From Streptomyces longwoodensis (GTDB lineage: Bacteria > Actinomycetota > Actinomycetes > Streptomycetales > Streptomycetaceae), in the NCBI RefSeq assembly GCF_001514125.1, contig NZ_KQ948550.1, positions 186,001 to 250,000 of the forward strand: a stretch of 64,000 nucleotides of DNA, given 5' to 3'. Of this stretch, positions 28,539-36,787 are shown one piece after another. Every line of letters begins with the position of its first letter. Positions within the stretch are counted from its first letter, which is position 1. The position numbers and the translations under genes were made by a program. The notes beneath the pieces are model-generated. The model worked only from the letters and a program-made list of their open reading frames with translations. It was not told the origin of the DNA and made no database searches.

Positions 28539-29147
28539 ATGACGTACGACGACCCGCACCCGTACCTGAACGACACGCACCGGTACCTGTCCGTGTGCGC
28601 CACCGCGGCGGCCCGCGTCGCCCACGGCGTGCCGGCGGACCGGCTGGACGCCCCGACGCACTGCCCCGACTGGGACGTGCGGGCCCTGGTCAACCACTGG
28701 GTCCTGTACACCTCCCACGGCCTGGAGCACCGCGCCCTGCGCACCCCGCTCCCCGACGAGCTGGTCGCGCGCGACTTCACCGCCGACCCGCACTGGGCGG
28801 ACGCGTACGCCGCGCAGCTGCGGCGGGCGGTCGCGGCCTGGTCCGACCCGGCGGCCTGGGAGGGCGAGGTGGACCTCGGCATGGCGTCGATGCCCGCCGA
28901 CGAACTCGCCGGGATGCTCGTCAAGGAACTGGCGGTGCACGGCTGGGACGTGGCCGTGTCCACCGGCCAGGACTTCACCGTCTCCGAGGAGGTGGGCCGC
29001 TTCGTCCTCGACGTGGTCGTCAAGCACGGCGACATCTACCGCCGGTACGACGGCTTCGCCGACCCGGTGCCGGTCGCGCCCGACGCCCCCGCGTTCGAGC
29101 GGGCACTGGCGGAGAGCGGCCGGGACCCGGGGCTGCGGTCGGGCTGA
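28539..29147 (+). CDS. TIGR03086/maleylpyruvate isomerase-like metal-binding protein
   Basis: A 202-residue DinB-fold protein of the mycothiol-dependent maleylpyruvate isomerase superfamily. It has CPDWDVRALVNHWV near residue 50 and KELAVHGWDVAVSTGQDF in the third helix, whose His residues are typical metal ligands. Such proteins probably use mycothiol in thiol-transfer or isomerisation; the substrate is unknown. The start was chosen by the -10 box spacing. Confidence 0.88.
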   Translation: MTYDDPHPYLNDTHRYLSVCATAAARVAHGVPADRLDAPTHCPDWDVRALVNHWVLYTSHGLEHRALRTPLPDELVARDFTADPHWADAYAAQLRRAVAAWSDPAAWEGEVDLGMASMPADELAGMLVKELAVHGWDVAVSTGQDFTVSEEVGRFVLDVVVKHGDIYRRYDGFADPVPVAPDAPAFERALAESGRDPGLRSG

Positions 29148-29187
29148 CGCCGCACCGCCTGGCGGGGGCGCACGGGGGACGTCCCCG

Positions 29188-29964
29188 TCAGGCACCCACC
29201 GCGGCAGCCAGCGGCAGGCACGCCGCGTCGTAGCGCTCCAGCACCACGCGCGCCACCTCCGGGGCCGGGCCCAGCACCTCGGCGAGGACGTCCGCGCCGG
29301 TCGCGCCCCGCGCGATGCGGTCCGGCAGGAAGCCGGGCGCCAGCACGTACGGCGCGACCGCGACGCGCTCACAGCCGTCGGCCCGCAGCGCGCGCACGAC
29401 GTCCTCGGTGCGGGGGAAGCCCGCGGGGCGTCCCGCGCCGGTCGCGGTGTGCGGTCCCGCGGAGGCGAACGCGGGTCGCACGGCGCACCAACCGGTGAGC
29501 CGCCACTCCCGCGCGATGGCTGCGATCACCGCGATCGCCTCCGGGTCGGTGGACCCCGCCGAGGCCAGCACGACCCCGGTCGAGGACTTGTCGGCCGGGC
29601 TCAACCCGGCCTCCCACAGGCGGCGTTCGAGCGCCGCCCGCAGCAGCGGGGACGGCCCGAGGACGTCCGCCTGACGGATCCGCAGCCACGGCGGGGCGCC
29701 CCGCAGCACCGCCGGGATGTCCGCCTTGGCGTGGAAGGCGCGGGTCAGCAGCAGCGGCAGCGCCACCACCTCGCGCACGCCCTCCGCGGCCAGCGACTCC
29801 AGCACCCCGTGCACCGACGGGACGTTGAAGTCAAGGAACCCGGTCTCCACGCGGGTGCCGGGCCGCAGCGACCGCACCCGCTCCACGAGGGCGTGCACCG
29901 TCGCGGCGTGCCGCGGGTCACGGCTGCCGTGCGCGATGACGAGGAGGACCGGTTCGTGGCGCAT
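29188..29964 (-). CDS. Sirohydrochlorin chelatase (CbiX/SirB family)
   Basis: A 258-residue protein with two ferrochelatase-like halves. The first has LLVIAHGSRDPRHAATVHAL (metal-binding His) and REVVALPLLLTRAFHAKADIP (second His); the second half starts at VVLASAGSTDPEA. It should insert Fe2+ into sirohydrochlorin to make siroheme, the cofactor of the sulfite reductase at the head of this operon. It is the last gene, 4 nt after ssuC. Confidence 0.88.
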   Translation of the reverse strand: MRHEPVLLVIAHGSRDPRHAATVHALVERVRSLRPGTRVETGFLDFNVPSVHGVLESLAAEGVREVVALPLLLTRAFHAKADIPAVLRGAPPWLRIRQADVLGPSPLLRAALERRLWEAGLSPADKSSTGVVLASAGSTDPEAIAVIAAIAREWRLTGWCAVRPAFASAGPHTATGAGRPAGFPRTEDVVRALRADGCERVAVAPYVLAPGFLPDRIARGATGADVLAEVLGPAPEVARVVLERYDAACLPLAAAVGA

Positions 29965-29968
29965 GCGG

Positions 29969-30907
29969 TCAGCCCTTCACCAGCAGACCGCGGCCGCGCA
30001 GCACCCGGCGCTCCAGCGGGCTGAAGATCAGCAGGTCGATCGCGATGCCGACGAACAGGATCAGGATGATCGCCTCGAACACCATGGACATCGAGCTGGC
30101 GTTGCGGCCGTTCTCCAGCAACGCGCCCAGGCCGATGCCCAGGTCGGGCGAGGAGGCGATGATCTCCGCCGCCATCAGCGAGCGCCAGGAGAACGCCCAG
30201 CCCTGCTTCAGGCCCGCCAGGTAGCCCGGCAGCGCGGCCGGCATCACGATGTGCCAGGCGCCCCGCCAGCCGGTCGCGCCCATGGTGCGGCCGGCCCGCA
30301 GGAACAGCGGCGGCACCTGGTCGATGCCGGACACCAGGCCGTTGGCGATGGACGGCACGGCACCCAGCAGGATCACCGCGTACATCATCGAGTTGTTCAG
30401 ACCCAGCCAGATCACGGCCGGCGGCACCCACGCCACCGACGGCAGCGACTGCAGCCCGGACAGGATCGGCCCGATCGCCGCCCGCACGAACTTCACCCGC
30501 GCCACCAGCAGGCCCAGCGGGGTGCCGATGGCCAGCGCGAACAGGAAGCCGAGCAGACCGCGCGAGACGCTGGTCCAGATGTAGCCGAGGAGCCGGCCCT
30601 CCAGCCACGCGTCCTTGAACTCGTCGCCCACGTCCGCGGGCGACGGCAGCTTCGACGGGTCGTCGACGACCTTCAGCGAGATCAGGGCCTGCCAGACCAG
30701 CAGGACCACCGCGACCGCGACGACCGGCGGCAGCACCTTGTCGACGAGCGTCCTGCGCAGCGGCGTGCGGTCCGTCGCCGAGGTCTCCAGGGCGTCCAGG
30801 CCCGCCTCGAGACCGCCGAGGCCGTCCTTGGCGGGTCCGCCCGGGGCGGCGCCGTCCTCCGCGCTGGCGGTCGTTCCGGCCGTGCCGGTCGTCTCAGTGC
30901 TGGCCAT
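29969..30907 (-). CDS. ssuC: ABC transporter permease, NitT/TauT family
   Basis: A 312-residue inner-membrane permease with about six helices and the EAA-type loop (AARTMGATGW region, with neighbouring IVMPAALPGYLAGLK). A 50-residue polar N-terminal extension precedes the first helix. Its ATG lies inside the 3' end of ssuB (14-nt overlap). With the ATPase and lipoprotein genes it makes a complete importer. Family and context suggest an organosulfonate, but no SsuD monooxygenase is in the window, so sulfate or a sulfate ester is possible. Confidence 0.88.
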   Translation of the reverse strand: MASTETTGTAGTTASAEDGAAPGGPAKDGLGGLEAGLDALETSATDRTPLRRTLVDKVLPPVVAVAVVLLVWQALISLKVVDDPSKLPSPADVGDEFKDAWLEGRLLGYIWTSVSRGLLGFLFALAIGTPLGLLVARVKFVRAAIGPILSGLQSLPSVAWVPPAVIWLGLNNSMMYAVILLGAVPSIANGLVSGIDQVPPLFLRAGRTMGATGWRGAWHIVMPAALPGYLAGLKQGWAFSWRSLMAAEIIASSPDLGIGLGALLENGRNASSMSMVFEAIILILFVGIAIDLLIFSPLERRVLRGRGLLVKG

Positions 30908-31679
30908 GACGGCGGATCTCCCCACGCAGGACTTCGGTGATCTCCAAGGACAGCTCCGCCACCGGCGCGTCCTCGATCCGGCGCGGCTGCGGGATGTCCA
31001 CCCGCCACTCGCGGGCCACCCGGCCCGGCCGCGACGACAGCAGCACCACGCGCTGCGCCAGCCGTACGGCCTCGCGCACGTTGTGCGTCACGAACAGGAC
31101 CGACACCCCGGTCTCCGCCCAGATCCGGGTCAGCTCGTCGTGCAGCACGTCCCGGGTGATCGCGTCCAGCGCCGCGAACGGCTCGTCCATCAGCAGCAGC
31201 CGGCTGTCCTGGGCGAGCGCCCGGGCCAGCGCGACCCGCTGGCGCATGCCGCCGGACAGCTCGTGCACCCGCTTGCCGTACGAGCCGGTCAGCCGGACCA
31301 GTTCGAGCAGTTCCCCGGCGCGCCCGCGTCGCTCGTTCTTCGGCACGCCCCGCAGCTTCAGGGCGAGTTCGATGTTCTTGCCCGCGGTCAGCCACGGGAA
31401 CAGGGCGTGCTCCTGGAACATCAGCGAGGGGCGCCCGTCGGTCGTGATGCCGCCGGCGGTGGGCCGGTCCAGGCCCGCCACCAGGTTCAGCAGCGTCGAC
31501 TTGCCGCAGCCCGAGGCCCCCAGGAGGGTGACGAACTCGCCCGGCGCGACATCGAGGGTGATGTCGTCGAGGACCAGCTGCTGCCCGGCGGGCCCGGCGA
31601 AGGACTTCGAGACGTGCTCGATCCGGGCGGCGTACTCGACCGACGCCGCGCCCTCGGCCTTCAGAATCGTGGTGGCCAT
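30894..31679 (-). CDS. ssuB: ABC transporter ATPase, NitT/TauT family
   Basis: A 261-residue ATPase with Walker A LLGASGCGKSTLLN, Q-loop LMFQEHALFPWL, signature LSGGMRQRVALARAL, Walker B RLLLMDEPFAALD and H-switch FVTHNVREAV. AGGAGG is 8 nt before the chosen ATG; a GTG 9 nt upstream is too close to the ribosome site. It couples ATP hydrolysis to the permease encoded just downstream. Confidence 0.92.
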   Translation of the reverse strand: MATTILKAEGAASVEYAARIEHVSKSFAGPAGQQLVLDDITLDVAPGEFVTLLGASGCGKSTLLNLVAGLDRPTAGGITTDGRPSLMFQEHALFPWLTAGKNIELALKLRGVPKNERRGRAGELLELVRLTGSYGKRVHELSGGMRQRVALARALAQDSRLLLMDEPFAALDAITRDVLHDELTRIWAETGVSVLFVTHNVREAVRLAQRVVLLSSRPGRVAREWRVDIPQPRRIEDAPVAELSLEITEVLRGEIRRHGQH

Positions 31680-31713
31680 GGTCGTCACCTCCTGGGGACT
31701 CGGGGACTCGGGC

Positions 31714-32829
31714 TTACTTGGCGCCGAGACCGGCGTCGGCGACCGCGGTCCCGCCCTCGGCCGCCAGGACCTTGTTCAGGAGCGTGAGGTCGTAGATCCC
31801 GTCCAGCTTGGGCTTCTCCAGCAGGCCGGCCTTGACCGCGTGCGCCGCCTCGGTGTTGAGCGTGGAGGCCAGCGGGTCGTCCGTGAACGTGATCGACTTC
31901 CACGCCGGGTCCAGCACCTCGGCCGGGAGCTCCTTGCCGGAGTCCGCCTTCAGCTGGGCGTTCGCCGCGGCCTTCGCCGCGTCCGGGTTGGCGTTGATCC
32001 ACTTGTTGGTGTCGACCGACGCCTTCAGCACCGCCTCGACGGCCTTCGGGTGCGCGGCGAGGAACTTCTGCGACACGATGATGTTCGTGATCACGAACTT
32101 CTTGTCCGGCCACAGGTCGGCCTCGTCGAGCAGCACCTTCGCGCCCTCGGCGACCAGCTTCGACGCGGTCGGCTCCGGCACCCACGCGCCGTCGATGGAA
32201 CCCGACTTGTAGGCGTCCGGGGTCACCTTGTTGTCGGTGCGGATCACCGACACGTCGCCCTTGCCGCTCTCGGCGTCGACCTTCCAGCCCTTCTCGGCGA
32301 TCCAGTTGAGGAACGCCACGTCCTGCGTGTTGCCGAGCTGCGGGGTCGCGATCTTCTTGCCCTTGACGTCGTCCAGGGACTTGATCTTCTTCGGGTTCAC
32401 CACCAGCTTCACGCCGCCGGACGCCGAACCGCCGATGATGCGCAGGCTCTTGCCGTCGGACTTGGTGTAGCCGTTGATCGACGGGGAGGGGCCGATCCAG
32501 CCGATGTCGATCGCGCCGGAGTTCAGCGCCTCGATCTCGGAGGGGCCCGCGTTGAAGATCTGGTACTTCGCGTCCGTGGCGCCCAGCGCCTTCTGGAAGA
32601 AGCCCTTGTTCACGCCCACCAGCGCGGTGCCGTGCGTGAGGTTGCCGAAGTAGCCGATCTTGACGGAGTCGAGCCCGTCGATCTTCTCGGCGCCGGCGGC
32701 GACCTTCTGCTGGCCGGAGCTGTCGTCCTTCGAGTCGGAGCCGTAGCCGCAGGCGGCCAGGGCGAGGAGGGGAAGCGAGGCGACGACGGCGAGGCCGCGG
32801 CGCAGGTGGGTCGATCGGGTGGCAGGCAC
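31714..32829 (-). CDS. ssuA: Substrate-binding lipoprotein, sulfonate-type
   Basis: A 371-residue lipoprotein with lipobox LALAAC near residue 27, then a periplasmic-binding fold of the SsuA/TauA type: VKIGYFGNLTHGTALVGVNKGFF, NAGPSEIEALNSGAIDIGWIGPSP and IDGAWVPEPTASKLVAEGA. It captures the solute outside the membrane for SsuBC. The GTG start was chosen because GAGAGGAA precedes it. It is preceded by a 34-codon small ORF and a 129-nt gap that might carry an internal promoter. Confidence 0.9.
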   Translation of the reverse strand: MPATRSTHLRRGLAVVASLPLLALAACGYGSDSKDDSSGQQKVAAGAEKIDGLDSVKIGYFGNLTHGTALVGVNKGFFQKALGATDAKYQIFNAGPSEIEALNSGAIDIGWIGPSPSINGYTKSDGKSLRIIGGSASGGVKLVVNPKKIKSLDDVKGKKIATPQLGNTQDVAFLNWIAEKGWKVDAESGKGDVSVIRTDNKVTPDAYKSGSIDGAWVPEPTASKLVAEGAKVLLDEADLWPDKKFVITNIIVSQKFLAAHPKAVEAVLKASVDTNKWINANPDAAKAAANAQLKADSGKELPAEVLDPAWKSITFTDDPLASTLNTEAAHAVKAGLLEKPKLDGIYDLTLLNKVLAAEGGTAVADAGLGAK

Positions 32830-32958
32830 GGGAGGGGTTCCTCTCGTTGGCCCGGCGGTCACGACGCTCTCAGGTCGTGGCCGGGGGGTCGGCAGAAGGG
32901 CTTCGTCGCTTCCGGGACGTCGGGTGGGGGGACAGGGCGCGCGAGCGGTGCGCGTACG

Positions 32959-33063
32959 TCACGGTGCACATCGGGCCACCCCGCCCTGTCCGCTGCCGAG
33001 GGCGCCGCTGCCGACGCGGCCGCCCTCCTTGGCGAACGTCGAGTAGAAATCGCGGGAGTTCAT
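32959..33063 (-). CDS. Possible 34-aa small ORF between cysN and ssuA
   Basis: An ORF of 34 codons beginning 2 nt after the cysN stop, reading MNSRDFYSTFAKEGGRVGSG and ending ARCAP. Third positions are strongly G/C for the first 24 codons and then less so. The ribosome site is weak (GGGTGGGA at about -14), so translation would rely on termination-reinitiation. I know no homologue. It may be a regulatory uORF for ssuABC or spurious. Confidence 0.4.
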   Translation of the reverse strand: MNSRDFYSTFAKEGGRVGSGALGSGQGGVARCAP

Positions 33064-33065
33064 GC

Positions 33066-34400
33066 TCAGAAGTCCCACCCGTCGTCCTCGGCCGGGTCCT
33101 TGACCGGCTCGGGGGAGGCGAACGACTCGCCGACCATGCCCGCGGTCAGCGTGGTGCCGTCGGACGGGTCGATCAGGATGAAGGAGCCGGTGCGGCGCGA
33201 GTCGGCGTAGGAGTCGACCGGGAGCGGCTCGGCGGTGCGGATCTTGACCCGGCCGATGTCGTTGGCGGCGAGCTGCCCCGGGTGCGGGTGCAGGGACAGG
33301 TCGTCCAGCGTCAGCCGGGACGGGATGTCCTTGACGATCGCCTTCACCGTGCGCGTGCCGTGCTTGATCAGCACCCGGTGGCCCACGGTCAGCGGCTGGT
33401 CCGCGACGTGGCACACGGTCGCCTCGACGTCCTGCGTGATCGGCGGGGCGTCCTGGGTGGGCACGAGGAGGTCGCCCCGCGAGACGTCGACGTCGTCCTC
33501 CAGCAGGACCGTCACCGACTGCGTCGTCCACGCCTCCTGGACCGCGCGGCCCAGCACGTCGATGCCGGAGATCCGGCTCGTGCGGCCCGAGGGCAGCACC
33601 GTGACCCGCTCGCCGACCCGGAAGGTGCCGGCCGCGATCTGGCCCGCGTAGCCCCGGTAGTCCGGGTGCTCGGCGGTCTGCGGACGGATCACGTACTGCA
33701 CGGGCAGCCGCGCGTGGCAGTGCGCCAGGTCGTGGCTGACCGGGACGGTCTCCAGGTGCTCCAGCACGGTCGGGCCGCCGTACCAGTCCATGTGCGCGGA
33801 CGGCTCCACCACGTTGTCGCCGGCCAGCGCCGAGATGGGGATCGCGGTGACCTCGGGCACGCCCAGCTCGAGGGCGTACGCCGTGAACTCCTCGGCGATC
33901 GCCGCGAAGACGCTCTCGCGGTACTCCACCAGGTCCATCTTGTTGACCGCGAGGACGACGTGCGGGACGCGCAGCAGGGCCGCGATCGCCGCGTGCCGCC
34001 GGGTCTGCTCGACCACGCCGTTGCGGGCGTCGACCAGGACCACCGTCAGCTCGGCCGTCGAGGCGCCCGTCACCATGTTCCGGGTGTACTGCACGTGCCC
34101 GGGGGTGTCGGCGAGGATGAACCGCCGCCGGGGCGTGGCGAAGTAGCGGTAGGCGACGTCGATGGTGATGCCCTGCTCGCGCTCGGCGCGCAGCCCGTCG
34201 GTCAGCAGCGCGAGGTCGGGGCCCTCCTGGCCGCGGCTCGCGGACGCCCGCTCCACGGCCTCCAGCTGGTCGGTGAGGACCGACTTGGAGTCGTGCAGCA
34301 GCCGGCCCACCAGGGTGGACTTGCCGTCGTCGACGGAGCCGGCGGTGGCGAACCGCAGCAGGGTGGTGGCCGAGAGCTTCTCGGTCGTGGTCGTGCTCAT
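33066..34400 (-). CDS. cysN: Sulfate adenylyltransferase GTPase subunit
   Basis: A 444-residue EF-Tu-like GTPase with P-loop GSVDDGKSTLVGRLL, Switch II DTPGHVQYTRNM and NKMD, followed by two beta-barrel domains. With CysD it makes APS from ATP and sulfate, GTP hydrolysis driving the reaction. It starts 2 nt after the cysD stop. No APS-kinase fusion is present; CysC is separate. Confidence 0.96.
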   Translation of the reverse strand: MSTTTTEKLSATTLLRFATAGSVDDGKSTLVGRLLHDSKSVLTDQLEAVERASASRGQEGPDLALLTDGLRAEREQGITIDVAYRYFATPRRRFILADTPGHVQYTRNMVTGASTAELTVVLVDARNGVVEQTRRHAAIAALLRVPHVVLAVNKMDLVEYRESVFAAIAEEFTAYALELGVPEVTAIPISALAGDNVVEPSAHMDWYGGPTVLEHLETVPVSHDLAHCHARLPVQYVIRPQTAEHPDYRGYAGQIAAGTFRVGERVTVLPSGRTSRISGIDVLGRAVQEAWTTQSVTVLLEDDVDVSRGDLLVPTQDAPPITQDVEATVCHVADQPLTVGHRVLIKHGTRTVKAIVKDIPSRLTLDDLSLHPHPGQLAANDIGRVKIRTAEPLPVDSYADSRRTGSFILIDPSDGTTLTAGMVGESFASPEPVKDPAEDDGWDF

Positions 34401-34402
34401 GG

Positions 34403-35341
34403 TTAGAAGTACCCCTCGCGCTTGCGGTCTTCCATCGCGGCCTCGGAGAGCTTGTCGTCGGCCCGGGTCGCGCCGCGCTCGGTCAGCCGGGAGGCGGCGA
34501 TCTCGGCGATCACGGCGTCCAGCGTGGTGGCGTCCGAGTCCACCGCGCCCGTGCAGGACATGTCACCGACGGTGCGGTAGCGCACCAGGCGCTTCTCGAC
34601 GGTCTCGCCGTCCTTCGGGCCGCCCCACTCGCCGGCCGTCAGCCACATCCCGGCCCGCTGGAACACCTCCCGCTCGTGCGCGAAGTAGATCTGCGGCAGC
34701 TCTATGCCCTCGCGGGCGATGTACTGCCAGACGTCCAGCTCGGTCCAGTTGGACAGCGGGAAGACGCGGACGTGCTCGCCGGGCGCGTGGCGGCCGTTGT
34801 AGAGGTTCCACAGCTCGGGGCGCTGGCGGCGCGGGTCCCACTGGGAGAACTCGTCGCGCAGGGAGAAGACGCGTTCCTTGGCGCGGGCCTTCTCCTCGTC
34901 GCGGCGGCCGCCGCCGAAGACGGCGTCGAACTTCTCGGCCTGGATCTTCTCCGTCAGCGGCAGCGTCTGGAGTGGGTTGCGGGTGCCGTCGGGGCGCTCC
35001 TTGAGCACCCCGCGGTCGATGTAGTCCTGCACGGACGCCACGTGCAGGCGCAGCCGGTGCCGCTCGACGGTGCGGTCGCGGTACTCGAGGACCTCGGGGA
35101 AGTTGTGCCCGGTGTCGACGTGCAGCAGCGAGAACGGCACCGGCGCGGGCGTGAACGCCTTCAGCGCCAGGTGCAGCATGACGATGGAGTCCTTGCCGCC
35201 GGAGAAGAGGATCACCGGGTTCTCGAACTCACCCGCCACCTCGCGGAAGATGTGCACCGCCTCCGACTCGAGCGCGTCCAGGTGCGACAGGGCGTACGGG
35301 CTGCCCGTGCCCTCGTGGGCGGTGGTGGCGGCGGTCGTCAC
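34403..35341 (-). CDS. cysD: Sulfate adenylyltransferase small subunit
   Basis: A 312-residue PP-loop ATP pyrophosphatase with LFSGGKDSIVMLHLA (ATP-binding loop), DAVFGGGRRDEEKARAKER and FPLSNWTELDVW. It forms APS in the CysDN complex. The GTG overlaps the cysC stop by 4 nt (GTGA), implying translational coupling. Confidence 0.96.
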   Translation of the reverse strand: MTTAATTAHEGTGSPYALSHLDALESEAVHIFREVAGEFENPVILFSGGKDSIVMLHLALKAFTPAPVPFSLLHVDTGHNFPEVLEYRDRTVERHRLRLHVASVQDYIDRGVLKERPDGTRNPLQTLPLTEKIQAEKFDAVFGGGRRDEEKARAKERVFSLRDEFSQWDPRRQRPELWNLYNGRHAPGEHVRVFPLSNWTELDVWQYIAREGIELPQIYFAHEREVFQRAGMWLTAGEWGGPKDGETVEKRLVRYRTVGDMSCTGAVDSDATTLDAVIAEIAASRLTERGATRADDKLSEAAMEDRKREGYF

Positions 35342-35901
35342 GCCAGTCCCCTCTCGGTCAGCAGGGCGTGCACCGACGCGGCGGACTCCTGCACGGTCTG
35401 GTCCTGCGACTCGATCCGCAGGTCGGGTGCCTCGGGCTCCTCGTACGGGTCGTCGACGCCCGTCAGGCCCGACAGCTCGCCCGCGGCCTGCTTGGCGTAC
35501 AGGCCCTTGACGTCCCGTACGGAGCACACCTCGACGGGCGTGGCCACGTGGACCTCCAGGTACGTCGTGCCGTTCGTCTCGTGCCGCTTGCGCACCGCGT
35601 CCCGGCTGTCCGCGTACGGCGCGATGACCGGGACGAGCACCTTCACGCCGTTGCGGGAGAGCAGTTCGGCGACGAAACCGATGCGCTGCACGTTGGTGTG
35701 CCGGTCCTCGCGGCTGAAGCCGAGGCCCGCCGAGATGAACTCGCGGACCTCGTCGCCGTCGAGCACCTCCACGCGGTGGCCCTCGGCGCGCAGCCGGCCG
35801 GCCAGCTCGTACGCGATGGTGGTCTTGCCGGCGCTCGGCAGACCCGTGAGCCAGACGGTGGCTCCGCTCGTCACGTCAGTCTCCTGGGGGTTGGTCGTCA
35901 T
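35338..35901 (-). CDS. cysC: Adenylylsulfate (APS) kinase
   Basis: A 187-residue kinase with Walker A WLTGLPSAGKTTIA, the substrate loop DGDEVREFI and GFSREDRHTNVQRIGF, and VKGLYAKQAAG. It makes PAPS from APS. Its ATG overlaps the cysH stop by 4 nt. Since the CysH here is of the iron-sulfur APS type, PAPS is probably needed for sulfation rather than for assimilation; that is inference. Confidence 0.95.
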   Translation of the reverse strand: MTTNPQETDVTSGATVWLTGLPSAGKTTIAYELAGRLRAEGHRVEVLDGDEVREFISAGLGFSREDRHTNVQRIGFVAELLSRNGVKVLVPVIAPYADSRDAVRKRHETNGTTYLEVHVATPVEVCSVRDVKGLYAKQAAGELSGLTGVDDPYEEPEAPDLRIESQDQTVQESAASVHALLTERGLA

Positions 35902-36608
35902 CCGTGCAGTCCGCACTCGGTCTTGCCCCGGCCGGCCCAGCGGCCGGCGCGCGCGTCCTCGCCCTCGAGGACCCGGCGGGTGCAGGGGGCGCAGCCGACG
36001 GAGGCGTAGCCGTCCGTCAGCAGCGGGTTGGTCAGCACCCCGTGCTCGGCGACGTAGGCGTCCACGTCGTCCTGGGTCCAGCGGGCGATCGGGGAGACCT
36101 TGACCTTGCGACGCTTGTCGTCCCAGCCGACCACCGGGGTGTTCGCCCGGGTCGGCGACTCGTCGCGGCGCAGGCCGGTCGCCCACGCCCGGTAGCCCTT
36201 CAGGCCCTCCTCCAGCGGCTGCACCTTGCGCAGCCGGCAGCACAGGTCGGGGTCGCGGTCGTGCAGCTTCGGGCCGTACCGGGCGTCCTGTTCGGCGACC
36301 GTCTGCCGGGGGGTGAGCGTGATGACGTTGACGTCCATCACGGCCGCCACCGCGTCGCGGGTGCCGATGGTCTCCTCGAAGTGGTAGCCGGTGTCGAGGA
36401 ACACCACGTCCACGCCCTTGAGCACGCGGGACGCGAGGTGCGCGACCACCGCGTCCTCCATCGAGGAGGTGACGCAGAACTCCTTGCCGAAGGTGTCCAC
36501 CGCCCACTGGAGGATCTCCAGCGCGCTGGCGTCCTCCAGGTCGCGGCCCGCCTGTTCGGCGAGCGCCTGCAACTCCGCTTCCGTACCGGCGTCCTGAGCC
36601 GTCGTCAT
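35898..36608 (-). CDS. cysH: APS reductase (4Fe-4S type)
   Basis: A 236-residue reductase. Paired cysteines C123-C124 (CCRLRK) and C206-x2-C209 (CAPC) form the 4Fe-4S ligand set that marks APS reductases; the catalytic Cys is C232 in the C-terminal ECGLHG. CVTSSMEDAVVAHL is the nucleotide loop. It yields sulfite for the Sir enzyme. The start ATG overlaps the zinc-ribbon gene stop (ATGA). Confidence 0.95.
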   Translation of the reverse strand: MTTAQDAGTEAELQALAEQAGRDLEDASALEILQWAVDTFGKEFCVTSSMEDAVVAHLASRVLKGVDVVFLDTGYHFEETIGTRDAVAAVMDVNVITLTPRQTVAEQDARYGPKLHDRDPDLCCRLRKVQPLEEGLKGYRAWATGLRRDESPTRANTPVVGWDDKRRKVKVSPIARWTQDDVDAYVAEHGVLTNPLLTDGYASVGCAPCTRRVLEGEDARAGRWAGRGKTECGLHG

Positions 36609-36787
36609 GTGTCGTCGCCTCCGTTGTCCTGGGCTCGCTGAAGACCCCGGGCGAGCAGCCCGAGGAACTTCAGCTGGAATGCGCGGTTGCACGCCGCGCA
36701 TTCCCAGGCGCCGTGCCCCGCCTCGTGCGGACGCAGGTCCTCGTCGCCGCAGTAGGGGCAGTGGAAGGGGGCCGCGCGCTCGCTCAC
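36605..36787 (-). CDS. Small zinc-ribbon protein of the sulfite-reduction operon
   Basis: A 60-residue protein with two CxxC knuckles (HCPYCGDE and ECAACNRAFQ), 16 residues apart, followed by an amphipathic helix KFLGLLARGLQ. Its GTG overlaps the sir stop and its own stop overlaps the cysH start, so translation of three genes is chained. It probably binds zinc and may help assemble or regulate Sir or CysH; no biochemical role is known to me. A small gene in this position recurs in actinobacteria, from memory. Confidence 0.85.
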   Translation of the reverse strand: MSERAAPFHCPYCGDEDLRPHEAGHGAWECAACNRAFQLKFLGLLARGLQRAQDNGGDDT

